Source of the DNA: Colimorpha sp045640985
GTDB taxonomy: Bacteria; Bacteroidota; Bacteroidia; Bacteroidales; P3
Assembly (NCBI GenBank): GCA_045640985.1
Contig: JAZUFZ010000029.1
Location: forward strand, 19,807-83,806
Direction of reading: 5' to 3'
Length of the DNA: 64,000 nt
Positions 17,144 through 26,527 of the stretch are shown here, one piece after another. Numbering within the stretch: position 1 is the stretch's first letter; each line of letters begins with the position of its first letter. The position numbers and the translations under genes were made by a program. A model generated the notes under the pieces. It saw only the letters and a program-made list of their open reading frames with translations, was not told where the DNA came from and ran no database searches.

Positions 17144-18295
17144 TTAACGCAGTTTCAGTGTTACTATGCTCACGATGGCCAGCAGAATACCTATGATGAT
17201 GAATCGCTGGACTATCTTGGGCTCTGGAATTCCTTTCTTCTGATAGTGGTGGTGGATGGGGGCCATCAGGAATACCCTTCTGCCTTCTCCGTATTTTTTC
17301 TTGGTGCGCTTGAAGTGGGTACGCTGGATGATTACCGAAAGATCCTCAATCACATAAATTCCGCACAGAACAGGCAGGAGCAGTTCCTTGCGTATCAGGA
17401 GGGCAAATACTGCCACAATACCGCCTAAAGCCAGCGAGCCCGTGTCTCCCATGAAAATCTCGGCAGGATAGGTGTTGTACCATAGAAATCCTAACGTTGC
17501 ACCGATGAAGGCTGCTACGAATACCGTCAGTTCGCCGATATTGGGCAGGAACATGATGTTCAGATAATTGGCAAAGATTACGTTACCGCTTACCCATGCG
17601 AGTACTGCAAGTGCTACGCCTATCACGGCTGAGGTTCCTGTAGCAAGGCCGTCTATTCCGTCCGTGAGATTTGAGGCGTTGCTTACAGCGGTTACTACGA
17701 ATATTACAATCAATACATATACCAGCCATACGATCTTCTCTGCCCAGGGGCCCATCCAGGTAACGATTCTGGAGTAGTCCAGTTCGTTGCCCTTCACAAA
17801 GGGTATCGTAGTTGTAGTGCCTCCCGTGATGTCGGGATGATACATGATCAGCAGCCCCACGGCAAGCCCCAGGGCGACCTGTCCGAATACCTTGAATTTT
17901 CCGGGAAGTCCCTCTTTGTTCTTGCGGAACACCTTGATATAATCATCCGTAAACCCGATAAATCCCAGCCAGAGGGTCGTGCCCAGCATGATAAGCACAT
18001 AGATGTTATCCAACTGCGCAAACAGTACGGTGGGGATCACTATGGCAGCCAGTATCAGCAATCCTCCCATCGTCGGGGTTCCCTCTTTTTCCTTCTGGCC
18101 TTCGAGGTGCAGGTCGCGTACGGTTTCGCCTATCTGACGGCTGCGTATGAATCGGATGAACGGTTTGCCGAATATCAGCATGATTACCAGTGATGTGATG
18201 GCACTCATGGCTGCACGGAACGAGATATATTGAAATACTCCTGCTCCGGGGAAATCAAATGTATGTTCTAACCAGTCAAAAAAGTAATACAGCAT
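17144..18295 (-). CDS. mraY: Phospho-MurNAc-pentapeptide transferase MraY
   Basis: Integral membrane enzyme that moves phospho-MurNAc-pentapeptide to undecaprenyl phosphate, forming lipid I. The 383-residue protein has about ten transmembrane segments. Diagnostic residues are present: KEGTPTMGGLLIL near residue 70, the Asp pair in GFTDDYIKV, NLTDGIDGLATG, and EIFMGDTGSLALGG, which together bind Mg2+ and the nucleotide, plus the loop MAPIHHHYQKKG near the C-terminus. All catalytic positions look intact. It lies 13 bp downstream of murE and is followed directly by the truncated murD. Confidence 0.97.
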   Translation of the reverse strand: MLYYFFDWLEHTFDFPGAGVFQYISFRAAMSAITSLVIMLIFGKPFIRFIRSRQIGETVRDLHLEGQKEKEGTPTMGGLLILAAIVIPTVLFAQLDNIYVLIMLGTTLWLGFIGFTDDYIKVFRKNKEGLPGKFKVFGQVALGLAVGLLIMYHPDITGGTTTTIPFVKGNELDYSRIVTWMGPWAEKIVWLVYVLIVIFVVTAVSNASNLTDGIDGLATGTSAVIGVALAVLAWVSGNVIFANYLNIMFLPNIGELTVFVAAFIGATLGFLWYNTYPAEIFMGDTGSLALGGIVAVFALLIRKELLLPVLCGIYVIEDLSVIIQRTHFKRTKKKYGEGRRVFLMAPIHHHYQKKGIPEPKIVQRFIIIGILLAIVSIVTLKLR

Positions 18296-18307
18296 TTTTA
18301 CAACAGT

Positions 18308-19753
18308 TTATAATATTTTTTCCAGTTCTTCACGGTCATCGAAATGAAGCTTCACTCCATTGATGTCCTGATATTTCTCGTGCCCCTTGCCGGCTACCAG
18401 CACGATGTCGCCTTCCTTAGCAAGTCTCACCGCGGTTTTTATGGCTTGTCTGCGGTCCGTGATTCTCAGCATCTTTTCTTTCTCCGCCTCGTTCAGGCCC
18501 GCCTCCATGGCGTCGAGAATCTTTTCCGGGTCTTCCGTGCGGGGGTTGTCGCTCGTAAGAATCAGCTGGTCGCTCCCCTTAACGCCTATCTGTGCCATAA
18601 TGGGACGTTTCAGCGGGTCGCGGTCTCCTCCGCACCCCACCACAGTGATGAGGTTCCCCTTTCCGCAACGGATATCGTTGATCGTGTCAATCACGTTCTG
18701 GAGTGCATCGGGAGTGTGGGCATAATCTACGATGGCGGTCACGCCCTTTCCTGCTACATACTGGAATCTTCCTTCTGCGGCCTCCAGCATACTCAGAAGT
18801 CTCAGCGCTTCGTTTTCCTCACATCCGTATGCTATCGCCGTGCCGAAGATCGCCATGAGGTTGTAGGCGTTGAAGCGTCCCACGAGTCGGGTCCAGACCT
18901 CTTTCCCGTTCACCTCCAGATGCAATCCCTGGAAGGTGTTCTCTACTATCCTGCATCGGATGTCTGCCATCTTCTGAAGGCTGTAGGTCATGATTCTGGC
19001 ACTGCAGTTCTGCACCATTACCATACCGTTTCTGTCATCTATATTGGTGAGTGCGAACGCCTCTTTTCCTAAGCCGTCAAAGAAACCTTTCTTGGCTGCG
19101 ATATAGTTTGCCATGGTTTTGTGGAAATCGAGGTGGTCATGGGTGATGTTGCTGAAAATACCTCCCGCAAATTCCAGGCCTGCAATCCGTTCCTGTACGA
19201 TAGAATGGGAACTTACCTCCATGAAGGCATACTGGCATCCCTTTTCCACCATCCTGGCGAGCAGTCCGTTCAACGCTATAGCATCAGGAGTGGTGTGTGT
19301 GGCTGGAATTTCCTCATCGTCAATTTTGTTTACGATAGTGGATATAAGTCCCACGTGATACCCCATCATCCGGAACAGGCGGCTCAGCAGTGTGACTGTA
19401 GTGGTCTTCCCGTTGGTGCCTGTGATGCCGGTCAGTTTCAGTTTTCTGGAGGGGTTACCGTACCAGTTGCCCGCCATTATGCCAAGCGCCTTGTTGCTGT
19501 TGGGAGTGAGGATATAGGTAACTTCATCATGGAGGGTCTGGGGCATCTTCTCGCATACGATTACCTTTGCTCCCTGGGCTATCGTCTGTTCTATATATTC
19601 GTGACCATCCACATGAACGCCCGTCTGGGCTATAAAGGCATACCCCGTTTCCACCTTCCGGGAATCGAAGGTCAGCCCCGAGACCTCAACCTCGCGTTCT
19701 CCCCGCACCGTGCAGTCTATTCCGTTTATAAGTTCTTTCAGTTTCATATTCAT
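18308..19753 (-). CDS. murE: UDP-MurNAc-tripeptide synthetase MurE
   Basis: Adds the third residue of the stem peptide. The protein has the N-terminal UMAG-binding domain (SGLTFDSRKVETGYAFIA), the P-loop ITGTNGKTTTVTLLSRLF near residue 110, TTPDAI and EVSSHSIVQERI, and a C-terminal domain with the motif DNPRTEDP, the signature of meso-diaminopimelate specificity. The organism should therefore have mDAP-type peptidoglycan. Two ATGs are possible (19753 and 19747); they differ by only two residues. Length is normal for a full MurE (481), so it is not fused to the missing part of MurD. Confidence 0.96.
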   Translation of the reverse strand: MNMKLKELINGIDCTVRGEREVEVSGLTFDSRKVETGYAFIAQTGVHVDGHEYIEQTIAQGAKVIVCEKMPQTLHDEVTYILTPNSNKALGIMAGNWYGNPSRKLKLTGITGTNGKTTTVTLLSRLFRMMGYHVGLISTIVNKIDDEEIPATHTTPDAIALNGLLARMVEKGCQYAFMEVSSHSIVQERIAGLEFAGGIFSNITHDHLDFHKTMANYIAAKKGFFDGLGKEAFALTNIDDRNGMVMVQNCSARIMTYSLQKMADIRCRIVENTFQGLHLEVNGKEVWTRLVGRFNAYNLMAIFGTAIAYGCEENEALRLLSMLEAAEGRFQYVAGKGVTAIVDYAHTPDALQNVIDTINDIRCGKGNLITVVGCGGDRDPLKRPIMAQIGVKGSDQLILTSDNPRTEDPEKILDAMEAGLNEAEKEKMLRITDRRQAIKTAVRLAKEGDIVLVAGKGHEKYQDINGVKLHFDDREELEKIL

Positions 19754-19788
19754 CTATTATTTATTGCCTGCCCACTTTGCGTTCTCAC

Positions 19789-22029
19789 TTACAGTTCAAG
19801 TTTCAATGTTACTTTCTGGTTCCCTGCTGGGATTTTTGTACCGCTCTTCGGATATTGTGATACCACCTTCCCGCAGCCCTCTACCTTGGCTTGAAGTCCC
19901 ACCTCATGCAGCAGGGCGAGTGCTTCTCTTACGGTCATTCCCGTACAGTCAGGCACCACTCCTCTATACCATTTATATAGTTGGTAACCCTCAAAGGTCT
20001 CTACCGTGTCCTGCGGTTTTACATACATTACCCATTCAGCTTCGGGGGTTGAGGAGTTGTAGCTTTGACCTATGGAGGCGTATGCCTCTTTTAACTGTTT
20101 CTGACGGCCTACGGGGGCTGGAAGCATCTTCTTCTGGTTATCGTCTGGATTACTCTTCAGCTTCACGTAGCCCAGCTCCTTATCTACGGCTACCACGCAG
20201 TCAGCAATGTCCTTGAATACCGGGGCAGCTGCCTGCCGGCCGTGCGCAGCTACGCGTTTCACCACCACAAGACAGGTGTATTTCGGGTTTTCGGCTGGGA
20301 AGAATCCTGCAAATGATGCAGTATAGATATGCTGGTTCTGATAGCTGAAGACAGCCGTACCTGTCTTTCCTGCAATTCCGTAGGTGTTATTCTTGATGTT
20401 GTTTCCTGTACCGTTTTCTACTACTCCTACCAGCAGGTCTTTCATGATCCGGGCGGTTTCGGGGCTGCATATCCGTTCGTTCAGTACTACCGGCTCAAAC
20501 GGTTTCAGCTTCCCGTTTTCCATGATGCCTCTGCAGAATAACGGTTTTACCATCCTTCCGCCTGCTCCCAGCGCATTATAGAAGGTCAGCACTTGCATGG
20601 CGCTCACTTTGGCGGAATATCCATAGCAGAAGTTCAGGAAGTCGCGGTCCGGGGTCAAGTCGTTCACGGTTCCCGGGTATTCTCCGGTTTTTACGTCCAG
20701 TTTCAGCGGGGCAAACGGGAATATCTTCATTACCTGTTCTTTCAGGTCGTTGCGTCTGGTGCGGTAGTTCTTCCATCCGATTTCGCACATTCCTACGTTG
20801 GATGACATGGCTATCACCTTTGCTACGGACACGGTGTCCAGTGTGGCGTGGCTTCCGTCGTTGATCTCTCCGCTGTATTTCGAGAATATCTTGTATCCTA
20901 CCCTTACCTTTTCTGCGGTATCAATCACAATTGAGGTGTCATTCATCATGGCTGTGAGGAGTACGCTTTTGAATGTGGAACCGGGCTCATAAAGGTCTGA
21001 ACATGCGATGTTGTTGTTGCTCAGTTCCATATATTCATGCACGTTGGTGTCGTATATCAGGTTGCTGCATGCAAGGATATACCCCGTCTCCATCTCCATC
21101 AGTATTGCACAGCCGCTGTTCGCTCCGTAGGTTCTTAGCGCTTTTCTCAGCGAACTCTCTGCTACGTCCTGATATCGGGTATCTATGGTGGCTACGATAT
21201 CGCTTCCGTCTATGCGCTCCTTTACTATGGTGGAATCTACCGTAGTGCCTTCAAACTCTGCATAGTGCGAGGTCTGGTCGCTGCTTTTGATCCATACGCC
21301 TCGGGTAAGTCTTCTGCACCAGTATTGCCCGTCCTGTCCTCTCAGCACGCTGTCGTAGTAGCCTTCCAGACCGGTATAACTGTTCGAGAGGCGGCTGTTG
21401 CGGAATCCTATCGTGTTCTCACCCATGTTGCCGTATATGTGGGCTCTTTCCTGATGTATCACGCTGTGGTCATCCACCTTTCTCACCACGGCTCTCCCCC
21501 AGCCTTTGGTCTCCCGTATGGCTTCCCAGGTGGAGTAGGCTATACCGCGCTGTACGAGGAAACATTGCGACGGATGTTCCTTGGCGCGTTCGTTCAGGAT
21601 TTTCTCTTTATAGTAGGCGGCGGAATGCACTTTGCTGTCTTCGCTCAGCAGCACGGCTACCGCATCTATGCCTTTCATCAGCAGGCTGTCTGTCAGCTGG
21701 GTTTCTATTATCGGGTTATCGTTGGTATCGCGTACGGTGTGCCCCTTTGCGTCTTTTTTCTCTTTGCGTCCGAGGTCCAGATACAGGTCGCACACGGGCA
21801 GCGTGGTGGCCAGTATGTTGCCGTCCGAAGAATAGATGTTGCCTCTCCGTGCCATGTCGGTCTTCAGGTCGCGTTCGCGGTTCATGGCCATCTTGCGCCA
21901 TTTTTCCCCATTCACCATCTGGGTATTGATCAATGCCCAGATGATGCTCGTCCCTGCTCCGATGAACAGGAGCAGATACACCACCAGCATCCGTTTCGCT
22001 GCTTTCTTTCCGTCGTACTTCGTTGCCAT
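19789..22029 (-). CDS. ftsI: Septal transpeptidase FtsI (PBP3) with PASTA domain
   Basis: A class B penicillin-binding protein that cross-links septal peptidoglycan with FtsW. One N-terminal transmembrane segment (MLVVYLLLFIGAGTSIIWALI) precedes the dimerisation/pedestal domain. The transpeptidase domain has the nucleophile motif STFK (Ser about 351), SSN at about 409-411 and KTGT at about 555-558. The last 65 residues form a PASTA domain (CTGMTVREALALLHEVGL), a feature that binds peptidoglycan or lipid II and is common in Bacteroidota and Firmicutes FtsI but absent from enteric FtsI. The total length of 746 is typical for this group. Confidence 0.96.
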   Translation of the reverse strand: MATKYDGKKAAKRMLVVYLLLFIGAGTSIIWALINTQMVNGEKWRKMAMNRERDLKTDMARRGNIYSSDGNILATTLPVCDLYLDLGRKEKKDAKGHTVRDTNDNPIIETQLTDSLLMKGIDAVAVLLSEDSKVHSAAYYKEKILNERAKEHPSQCFLVQRGIAYSTWEAIRETKGWGRAVVRKVDDHSVIHQERAHIYGNMGENTIGFRNSRLSNSYTGLEGYYDSVLRGQDGQYWCRRLTRGVWIKSSDQTSHYAEFEGTTVDSTIVKERIDGSDIVATIDTRYQDVAESSLRKALRTYGANSGCAILMEMETGYILACSNLIYDTNVHEYMELSNNNIACSDLYEPGSTFKSVLLTAMMNDTSIVIDTAEKVRVGYKIFSKYSGEINDGSHATLDTVSVAKVIAMSSNVGMCEIGWKNYRTRRNDLKEQVMKIFPFAPLKLDVKTGEYPGTVNDLTPDRDFLNFCYGYSAKVSAMQVLTFYNALGAGGRMVKPLFCRGIMENGKLKPFEPVVLNERICSPETARIMKDLLVGVVENGTGNNIKNNTYGIAGKTGTAVFSYQNQHIYTASFAGFFPAENPKYTCLVVVKRVAAHGRQAAAPVFKDIADCVVAVDKELGYVKLKSNPDDNQKKMLPAPVGRQKQLKEAYASIGQSYNSSTPEAEWVMYVKPQDTVETFEGYQLYKWYRGVVPDCTGMTVREALALLHEVGLQAKVEGCGKVVSQYPKSGTKIPAGNQKVTLKLEL

Positions 22030-22103
22030 GACAGCTTTTTATTATTTTTTCTTTATATTATTCTTTTAACCCTTAAACTCTCAACCTTCAATCCTTACCC
22101 CTC

Positions 22104-22625
22104 CTACAGTTCAAACGGCGGCCCTGCTGAATATCCCAGTCCCGTGGAGTCCAGGTCTTTCATCAGACTCGACACCTTCACCTGTTCCTGTGACTGCTTC
22201 TGCATCTGTATTCTGTGTTCGTTCAGTATGTTGATACGCTCTTCCGTCTCTATTTTGTCCTTCTGGAGCTTCTCCACATGATAGCGGTTTCCTACCAGCA
22301 GCATCGCAAACAGGGCTATCAGGAATATCAGTCCCCATTGTTTCTGCACGATCTCCGAGGTCAGCACATTTCCCCCCAGTATCTTGCCCAGAACCCCCGT
22401 TCCGTCGCTCCCGTTCTTTCTCTGGCTTTTCTTTCTGGCACGGCTTTTTTCTTTCGCGCGGGACTTGGATGCCGTCCGGGATACCTGCGGCTTTTCCTCT
22501 TCCGGATTCCGGCCTTCCGGCCCGCCCAGCTGTTCCAGCTGGCTCAGCGCATCCAGAGCCTCCAGCTGTTCTGTGGTGTCCCAGCTGCTGCCGTGAGCTT
22601 TTTGTATGTCGTTTCCGTCTGTCAT
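22104..22625 (-). CDS. ftsL: FtsL-like cell division protein
   Basis: A 173-residue bitopic protein in the ftsL position between rsmH and ftsI. A long basic, low-complexity cytoplasmic N-terminus (Lys/Arg/Ser-rich, residues 55-80) is followed by a transmembrane segment (WGLIFLIALFAMLLVGNRY) and a periplasmic coiled coil (EKLQKDKIETEERINILNEHRIQMQKQSQEQ with heptads). This matches FtsL topology; sequence identity in the family is always low. The ATG at 22625 is chosen, 18 bp after the rsmH stop; a TTG at 22646 overlapping that stop would add 7 residues. Confidence 0.8.
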   Translation of the reverse strand: MTDGNDIQKAHGSSWDTTEQLEALDALSQLEQLGGPEGRNPEEEKPQVSRTASKSRAKEKSRARKKSQRKNGSDGTGVLGKILGGNVLTSEIVQKQWGLIFLIALFAMLLVGNRYHVEKLQKDKIETEERINILNEHRIQMQKQSQEQVKVSSLMKDLDSTGLGYSAGPPFEL

Positions 22626-22642
22626 ATCACTATTCGCAGTTC

Positions 22643-23545
22643 TCAATACACTTTTTCTGCAATTCTCAGTTTTGCGCTCCGGGCGCGGTTGTTGCGCTGG
22701 AGTTCCTCTTCGCTGGCGGTGATAGCCTTGCGGCTTACCGTGCGGAAAGGGGCTATCACGTTTCCGTAGAAATCCTTTTCTATCTCTCCTTCAAAGTTCC
22801 CGCTCCTCATCATGTTCTTCACCAGGCGGTCTTCCAGCGAATGATAGCTCATCACCACCAGCCGTCCTCCCGGCACAAGTATCTCGCCTGCCTGCTGGAG
22901 CATCGCCTTCAGCGCCTCCAGTTCTCCGTTCACCTCAATCCGCAGCGCCTGGAATATCATTGCCAGGAACTTGTTCTCACGGCCCCGGGGGAGGCATCTT
23001 TCTACGGCATTCTTCAATTCAAAGGTCGTGGTGATGGGGGAGAGGCTCCGGGCGGTTACGATGGCTTTCGCCACACTTCCCGCGTTCGGCAGTTCTCCGT
23101 AGAGCCGCATAATGCTGCGCAGTTCTTCTTCGCCGGCTTCGTTCACCAGTTCCTTAGCGGAAAACTCCTGACGGCGGTCCATTCTCAGGTCCAGCTCCCC
23201 GTCCATACGGGTGGAGAAGCCGCGTTCTGCCTCGTCGAACTGATGCGAGGAGACCCCGAGGTCTGCCAGTATTCCATCCACTTTCCTCACCCCGTAGAGC
23301 CGCAGGAAAGACTTCATGTTTCTGAAATTCTCGTGAATCAGCCGGAACCGGTCATCTGCTATCGCGTTGCGGGCGGCATCCTCGTCCTGATCGAAGGCAT
23401 ACAGGCGACCTTCGCTCCCCAGACGCTCCATAATGGCGCGCGAATGGCCACCCCCTCCGAAGGTAACGTCCACGTAGATTCCCCCCTCGCGGATGTTCAG
23501 ACCCTCGACACATTCTGCCAGCATCACCGGTGTGTGGTATTCCAT
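22643..23545 (-). CDS. rsmH: 16S rRNA (cytosine1402-N4)-methyltransferase RsmH
   Basis: SAM-dependent methylation of C1402 in 16S rRNA. The 300-residue protein begins YHTPVMLAECVEGL, followed by the SAM-binding YVDVTFGGGGHSRAI, then GRLYAFDQDEDA and GILADLGVSSHQFDEAERGFS. The C-terminal part has GGRLVVMSYHSLEDRLVKNMM. All are standard RsmH (MraW) landmarks. It is the second gene of the dcw cluster, between mraZ and ftsL. Confidence 0.97.
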   Translation of the reverse strand: MEYHTPVMLAECVEGLNIREGGIYVDVTFGGGGHSRAIMERLGSEGRLYAFDQDEDAARNAIADDRFRLIHENFRNMKSFLRLYGVRKVDGILADLGVSSHQFDEAERGFSTRMDGELDLRMDRRQEFSAKELVNEAGEEELRSIMRLYGELPNAGSVAKAIVTARSLSPITTTFELKNAVERCLPRGRENKFLAMIFQALRIEVNGELEALKAMLQQAGEILVPGGRLVVMSYHSLEDRLVKNMMRSGNFEGEIEKDFYGNVIAPFRTVSRKAITASEEELQRNNRARSAKLRIAEKVY

Positions 23546-23633
23546 AGTTTTGAATCGGTTTTTTCTACTCTACAATTCCGGGGAATCCTGCCCCGTCAGG
23601 TGCCGCCCTCTGCAGCATCTCCCGAAAAAACCA

Positions 23634-23727
23634 AACCCCTCTCAACCTCTCTTTCACCCTCTTTCACCTCTCTTTCACCCTCTTAAACTCCTTAAACCTC
23701 TCAACCTCTCTCGACCCTCTCTTCCTC
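23634..23727. repeat. Pyrimidine-rich degenerate repeat between mraZ and rsmH
   Basis: The plus strand consists of variants of CTCTTTCACC and CTCAACCTCT up to the mraZ stop. It is the complementary-sense counterpart of the purine-rich tract at 11952-12066. It separates mraZ from rsmH, which in many bacteria nearly abut. Confidence 0.65.
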
Positions 23728-24168
23728 TCAGTCCGTCATTCTCTGGCTGATCTGCTGGGCGAGACTGTTTCCTTCGCCGTTCAGCTTCTGGTACTTCTCG
23801 TAATCCCAGATCTCGATGTAGCTGCCTACCGACTGCAGGACGATGTCCTTCGAGCCCTTCACACAGCTTCGCTGCTCCGAGGGTATCAGGAGCCGGTCCA
23901 TTCCGTCGAGCTCTACCAGATTTCCCTTCGTCAGTTCGCGCTGGAGCCGGCGGTCCTCGATGTTGTAGGGGTTCAGTTTCTGCTGCACCCGCTCTACCTC
24001 CATCTTGAAACTGCTGCACGGCCACAGCTCCAGACAATCATCGTACGTACTGCACCGGATCACAAAGCGGCCATCTTCCCCCTCCAACTGGCGTTTTAAC
24101 GCAATCGGGAACTTGAATCGGCCGTTCGTGTCGAGCTTACAGTATTCAGTACCAATGATTAACGACAT
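23728..24168 (-). CDS. mraZ: Transcriptional regulator MraZ
   Basis: A double AbrB/SpoVT-like DNA-binding protein that usually represses its own dcw operon by binding repeats upstream of mraZ. The 146-residue protein has two related halves: KLDTNGRFKFPIALKRQL near residue 12 and LVELDGMDRLLIPSEQRSCV near residue 83, the second matching the family's D-x-x-GRI-x-IP pattern with GR changed to MD. It is the first gene of the cluster. In the upstream region a -7-like TAACTTTA (24199-24192, minus strand) is visible, without a good -33 box. Confidence 0.93.
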   Translation of the reverse strand: MSLIIGTEYCKLDTNGRFKFPIALKRQLEGEDGRFVIRCSTYDDCLELWPCSSFKMEVERVQQKLNPYNIEDRRLQRELTKGNLVELDGMDRLLIPSEQRSCVKGSKDIVLQSVGSYIEIWDYEKYQKLNGEGNSLAQQISQRMTD

Positions 24169-24487
24169 TTCTGTTCAGTTTTTTCGATTTGTAAAGTTAC
24201 GAACATTTTTCCAAAAAAAACCATTTTTTTCCAAAACTATGATAAAAAAACCATTTTTCGTTGTTCATAACTTTTTACGATGCTTTTCTGAAAAAGTTTC
24301 AAAAATTTTCAGATAGTTTATAATTGCTTATGATATAATAGTTTACAATCGTCTGGATTTTCTGTTGGAAGGCGCTTTCCGCGTCGTGGAATTTTTTGGA
24401 ACCTGTTGATATCTTTTTTGGAACATTTCCAGTTCCTTCTCCACGCCGCTTCGCCTGTTGAGGCTGTTTTTTTTATCGTTTTTAAGT

Positions 24488-24606
24488 GGTAACTCCCTTC
24501 TATCTTCTTTTTATCTTCTTTTTATCTCCACTTTATCTTTTGTTCTGAGGAAAGGAGATAAAAAGAAGATAATATGGAGATAAAAAGAAGATAGAAGGGA
24601 GTTATT
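24488..24606. repeat. 119-bp palindromic 11-mer element, copy B
   Basis: It begins GGTAACTCCCT and ends AGGGAGTTATT. The left arm consists of 11-mers TCTATCTTCTT, TTTATCTTCTT and TTTATCTCCAC, followed by TTTATCTTTTG; the right arm has the complements GGAGATAAAAAGAAG (twice). The length equals copy A exactly. Being placed between two divergent promoters, it may insulate them, or it may simply be a mobile palindromic repeat. Confidence 0.9.
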
Positions 24607-24743
24607 CGGGCCTGCGCGCGGGGTTTGGATGCGCTTGCGCGGGCCCCACGGGACTCCGCCGTTCCGGAATTCTGCTAACCCGGGGGCGGTTCGCCGGCAG
24701 GGGTGTGGCATAATGTAAAAAAATCATAAAAAACAAGAAAAAG

Positions 24744-24774
24744 TTGTGCGCGTGGATTTTTTTGCGTATCTTTG
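24744..24774 (+). promoter_or_regulatory. Bacteroidota-type promoter for the M23 peptidase operon
   Basis: GTTG (24743-24746), a 20-nt spacer and TATCTTTG (24767-24774) match the TTTG-N19/20-TAnnTTTG consensus. Transcription would start near 24781, giving a leader of about 20 nt before the ATG at 24803. Confidence 0.75.
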
Positions 24775-24802
24775 CATTTTCTAACGCTTGAACTATTATT
24801 GT

Positions 24803-25828
24803 ATGAAAAAACATATATTATATATTTGTGTGCTGATATGCAGTGTGATGGGTGGCGGTGCGGCCCTGGGTCAGGATTCGCCGGACAAGGATAAATCTGT
24901 TATCAAAATAAACCAGCTGGATGTGATTTACCCCGATGAGGATTACAACGGGGTGGTGGTGGACCAGCGGCCCCAGAAGCCGGAAGAGGGCGAGGGTATA
25001 TACCAGAAGCCGTTCATCGTAGCGCCTCCTCCTCCCGAGGATGAGGACTTGCAGGCGCGCGTCCTCCAGCCCCGTGAGGACGAGGGTGCGGAAAACGAGG
25101 ACGATATCCTGTATGCGAGCTTCGATTCGGAGGTGATCCACTATCCCAAGATGGACGCGAATTCGATAAAGGACGTTCATCTGCTGCTGGTGAACCGTGC
25201 CAAAGGGCAGGAATTCCATTATCCGACCCCCGAGACGAGCCGCGTGACGAGCCATTTCGGTCCGAGAAAACGCAGGTTCCACTACGGCACCGATATGGCG
25301 CTCCCGACGGGCGAACCGATTTATGCGGCTTTCGATGGCGTAGTGCGTATCAGCAAGTATAACAAGACCTACGGCAACCTTATCGTGATCCGCCACGAGC
25401 AGAACGGTCTGGAGACCTATTATGCCCACCTGAGCCGCCGCGAGGTGGAGGCGGGCCAGAAGGTGAAGGCGGGCGACGTGATCGGCCTCTGCGGCAACAC
25501 GGGCCGAAGCTACGGAAGTCATCTCCATTTCGAGATCCGCTATATGGGCAATGCGATGAATCCGGAGAATGTGATAGACTGCAGCACCCACAGACTGATT
25601 GAGGAAGAACTGGTGCTGAACCCCTCGTCGTTCCGAAAGGTGGCGAAAGCGGGTACGGGCAGCAGTTCGGCTTCCAGTTCAGGGGCGCGCTACTATAAGG
25701 TAAGGAGCGGCGACACGCTGAGCAAGATCGCCAAGCGCAACGGCACTACGGTGAAACGGCTCTGTCAGCTGAACGGCATCAAGGAGACTACGATACTGAG
25801 TATTGGACGAAGACTGAGAATAAGATGA
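24803..25828 (+). CDS. Secreted M23 peptidase with LysM domain (NlpD/EnvC-like)
   Basis: A cell-wall hydrolase or hydrolase activator of the LytM family. The 341-residue protein starts MKKHILYICVLIC with a signal peptide ending near ALGQ. After a Pro/Glu-rich linker the M23 domain (about residues 150-255) shows HYGTDMALPTGEP (first zinc ligands His and Asp), ETYYAHLSR and the HLHFEIR motif, so zinc ligands are intact and it may be an active endopeptidase. A C-terminal LysM domain (YYKVRSGDTLSKIAKRNGT) targets peptidoglycan. The ATG at 24803 is preferred to an upstream TTG because the signal peptide begins there. The stop overlaps trmD by 4 bp. Its position opposite the dcw cluster suits a role in cell separation. 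Confidence 0.92.
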   Translation: MKKHILYICVLICSVMGGGAALGQDSPDKDKSVIKINQLDVIYPDEDYNGVVVDQRPQKPEEGEGIYQKPFIVAPPPPEDEDLQARVLQPREDEGAENEDDILYASFDSEVIHYPKMDANSIKDVHLLLVNRAKGQEFHYPTPETSRVTSHFGPRKRRFHYGTDMALPTGEPIYAAFDGVVRISKYNKTYGNLIVIRHEQNGLETYYAHLSRREVEAGQKVKAGDVIGLCGNTGRSYGSHLHFEIRYMGNAMNPENVIDCSTHRLIEEELVLNPSSFRKVAKAGTGSSSASSSGARYYKVRSGDTLSKIAKRNGTTVKRLCQLNGIKETTILSIGRRLRIR

Positions 25829-26514
25829 GAATAGATATACTGACATTGTTTCCGGAGATGATGCGGATGTTCTTCGAGGAGAGCATCGTGATGCGGGCCC
25901 GCAGGAAAGGGCTGGTAGAGGTGGTGTTTCACGACCTGCACGAATATTCGCTTACGAAATACGGGAGCATAGATGATTATCCCTACGGCGGAGGGGCCGG
26001 TATGGTGATGGGGGTAGAGCCTCTGACCAATTGCATAGAGAAACTACAGGGGGAACGGTCGTATGACGAGATTATTTATACGGCTCCCGACGGGGAACAG
26101 TTGAGTCAGCCCTTGGCTAACCAGCTGAGCCTGAAAGGTAACCTGATGATTCTCTGCGGCCATTACAAAGGGATTGATGAGCGGGTGAGGGAACATTTCA
26201 TTACAAAGGAGATTTCTATCGGGGATTATGTGCTTACGGGGGGCGAGCTGGCGGCTGCCGTGATATGCGATGCGACCATAAGGCTGATTCCCGGGGTGAT
26301 AGGGGATGAGCAGTCGGCGCTGGAGGATTCGTTCCAGGACGGGCTGGTAGCCCCACCCGAATATACACGTCCGCCGGAGTTCAGGGGCTGGAAAGTTCCT
26401 GAGGTGCTCCTGAGCGGCAACCACGCCAGGATTGCGGAATGGCGCTACGAACAGGCGGTAGCCCGCACGAAAGAGCGGCGGCCCGGACTCCTGAAACCGG
26501 AAAAAGAAAACTAA
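25825..26514 (+). CDS. trmD: tRNA (guanine37-N1)-methyltransferase TrmD
   Basis: Methylates G37 of tRNAs reading CNN codons, preventing frameshifting. The 229-residue SPOUT protein starts MRIDILTLFPEMMRMFFEESI and shows YPYGGGAGMVM, the SAM-binding trefoil knot LCGHYKGIDERVREH, and SIGDYVLTGGELAA. The C-terminal PPEYTRPPEFRGWKVPEVLLSGNH is the tRNA-recognition part. All are standard family motifs. It is translationally coupled to the upstream peptidase gene (ATGA). Confidence 0.97.
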   Translation: MRIDILTLFPEMMRMFFEESIVMRARRKGLVEVVFHDLHEYSLTKYGSIDDYPYGGGAGMVMGVEPLTNCIEKLQGERSYDEIIYTAPDGEQLSQPLANQLSLKGNLMILCGHYKGIDERVREHFITKEISIGDYVLTGGELAAAVICDATIRLIPGVIGDEQSALEDSFQDGLVAPPEYTRPPEFRGWKVPEVLLSGNHARIAEWRYEQAVARTKERRPGLLKPEKEN

Positions 26515-26527
26515 AAAACTAATATAT

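Larger units (their letters stand above)
24169..24802. other. 634-bp divergent intergenic region between mraZ and the M23 peptidase gene
   Basis: No gene is seen. The mraZ side (24169-24330) is very AT-rich with several TTTT and AAAA tracts, and should contain the dcw promoter. The middle carries palindromic element copy B (24488-24606). A GC-rich tail (24607-24710) ends with GAATTCTGCTAACCC, resembling the tail after copy A. The peptidase promoter is at 24744-24774. Confidence 0.7.
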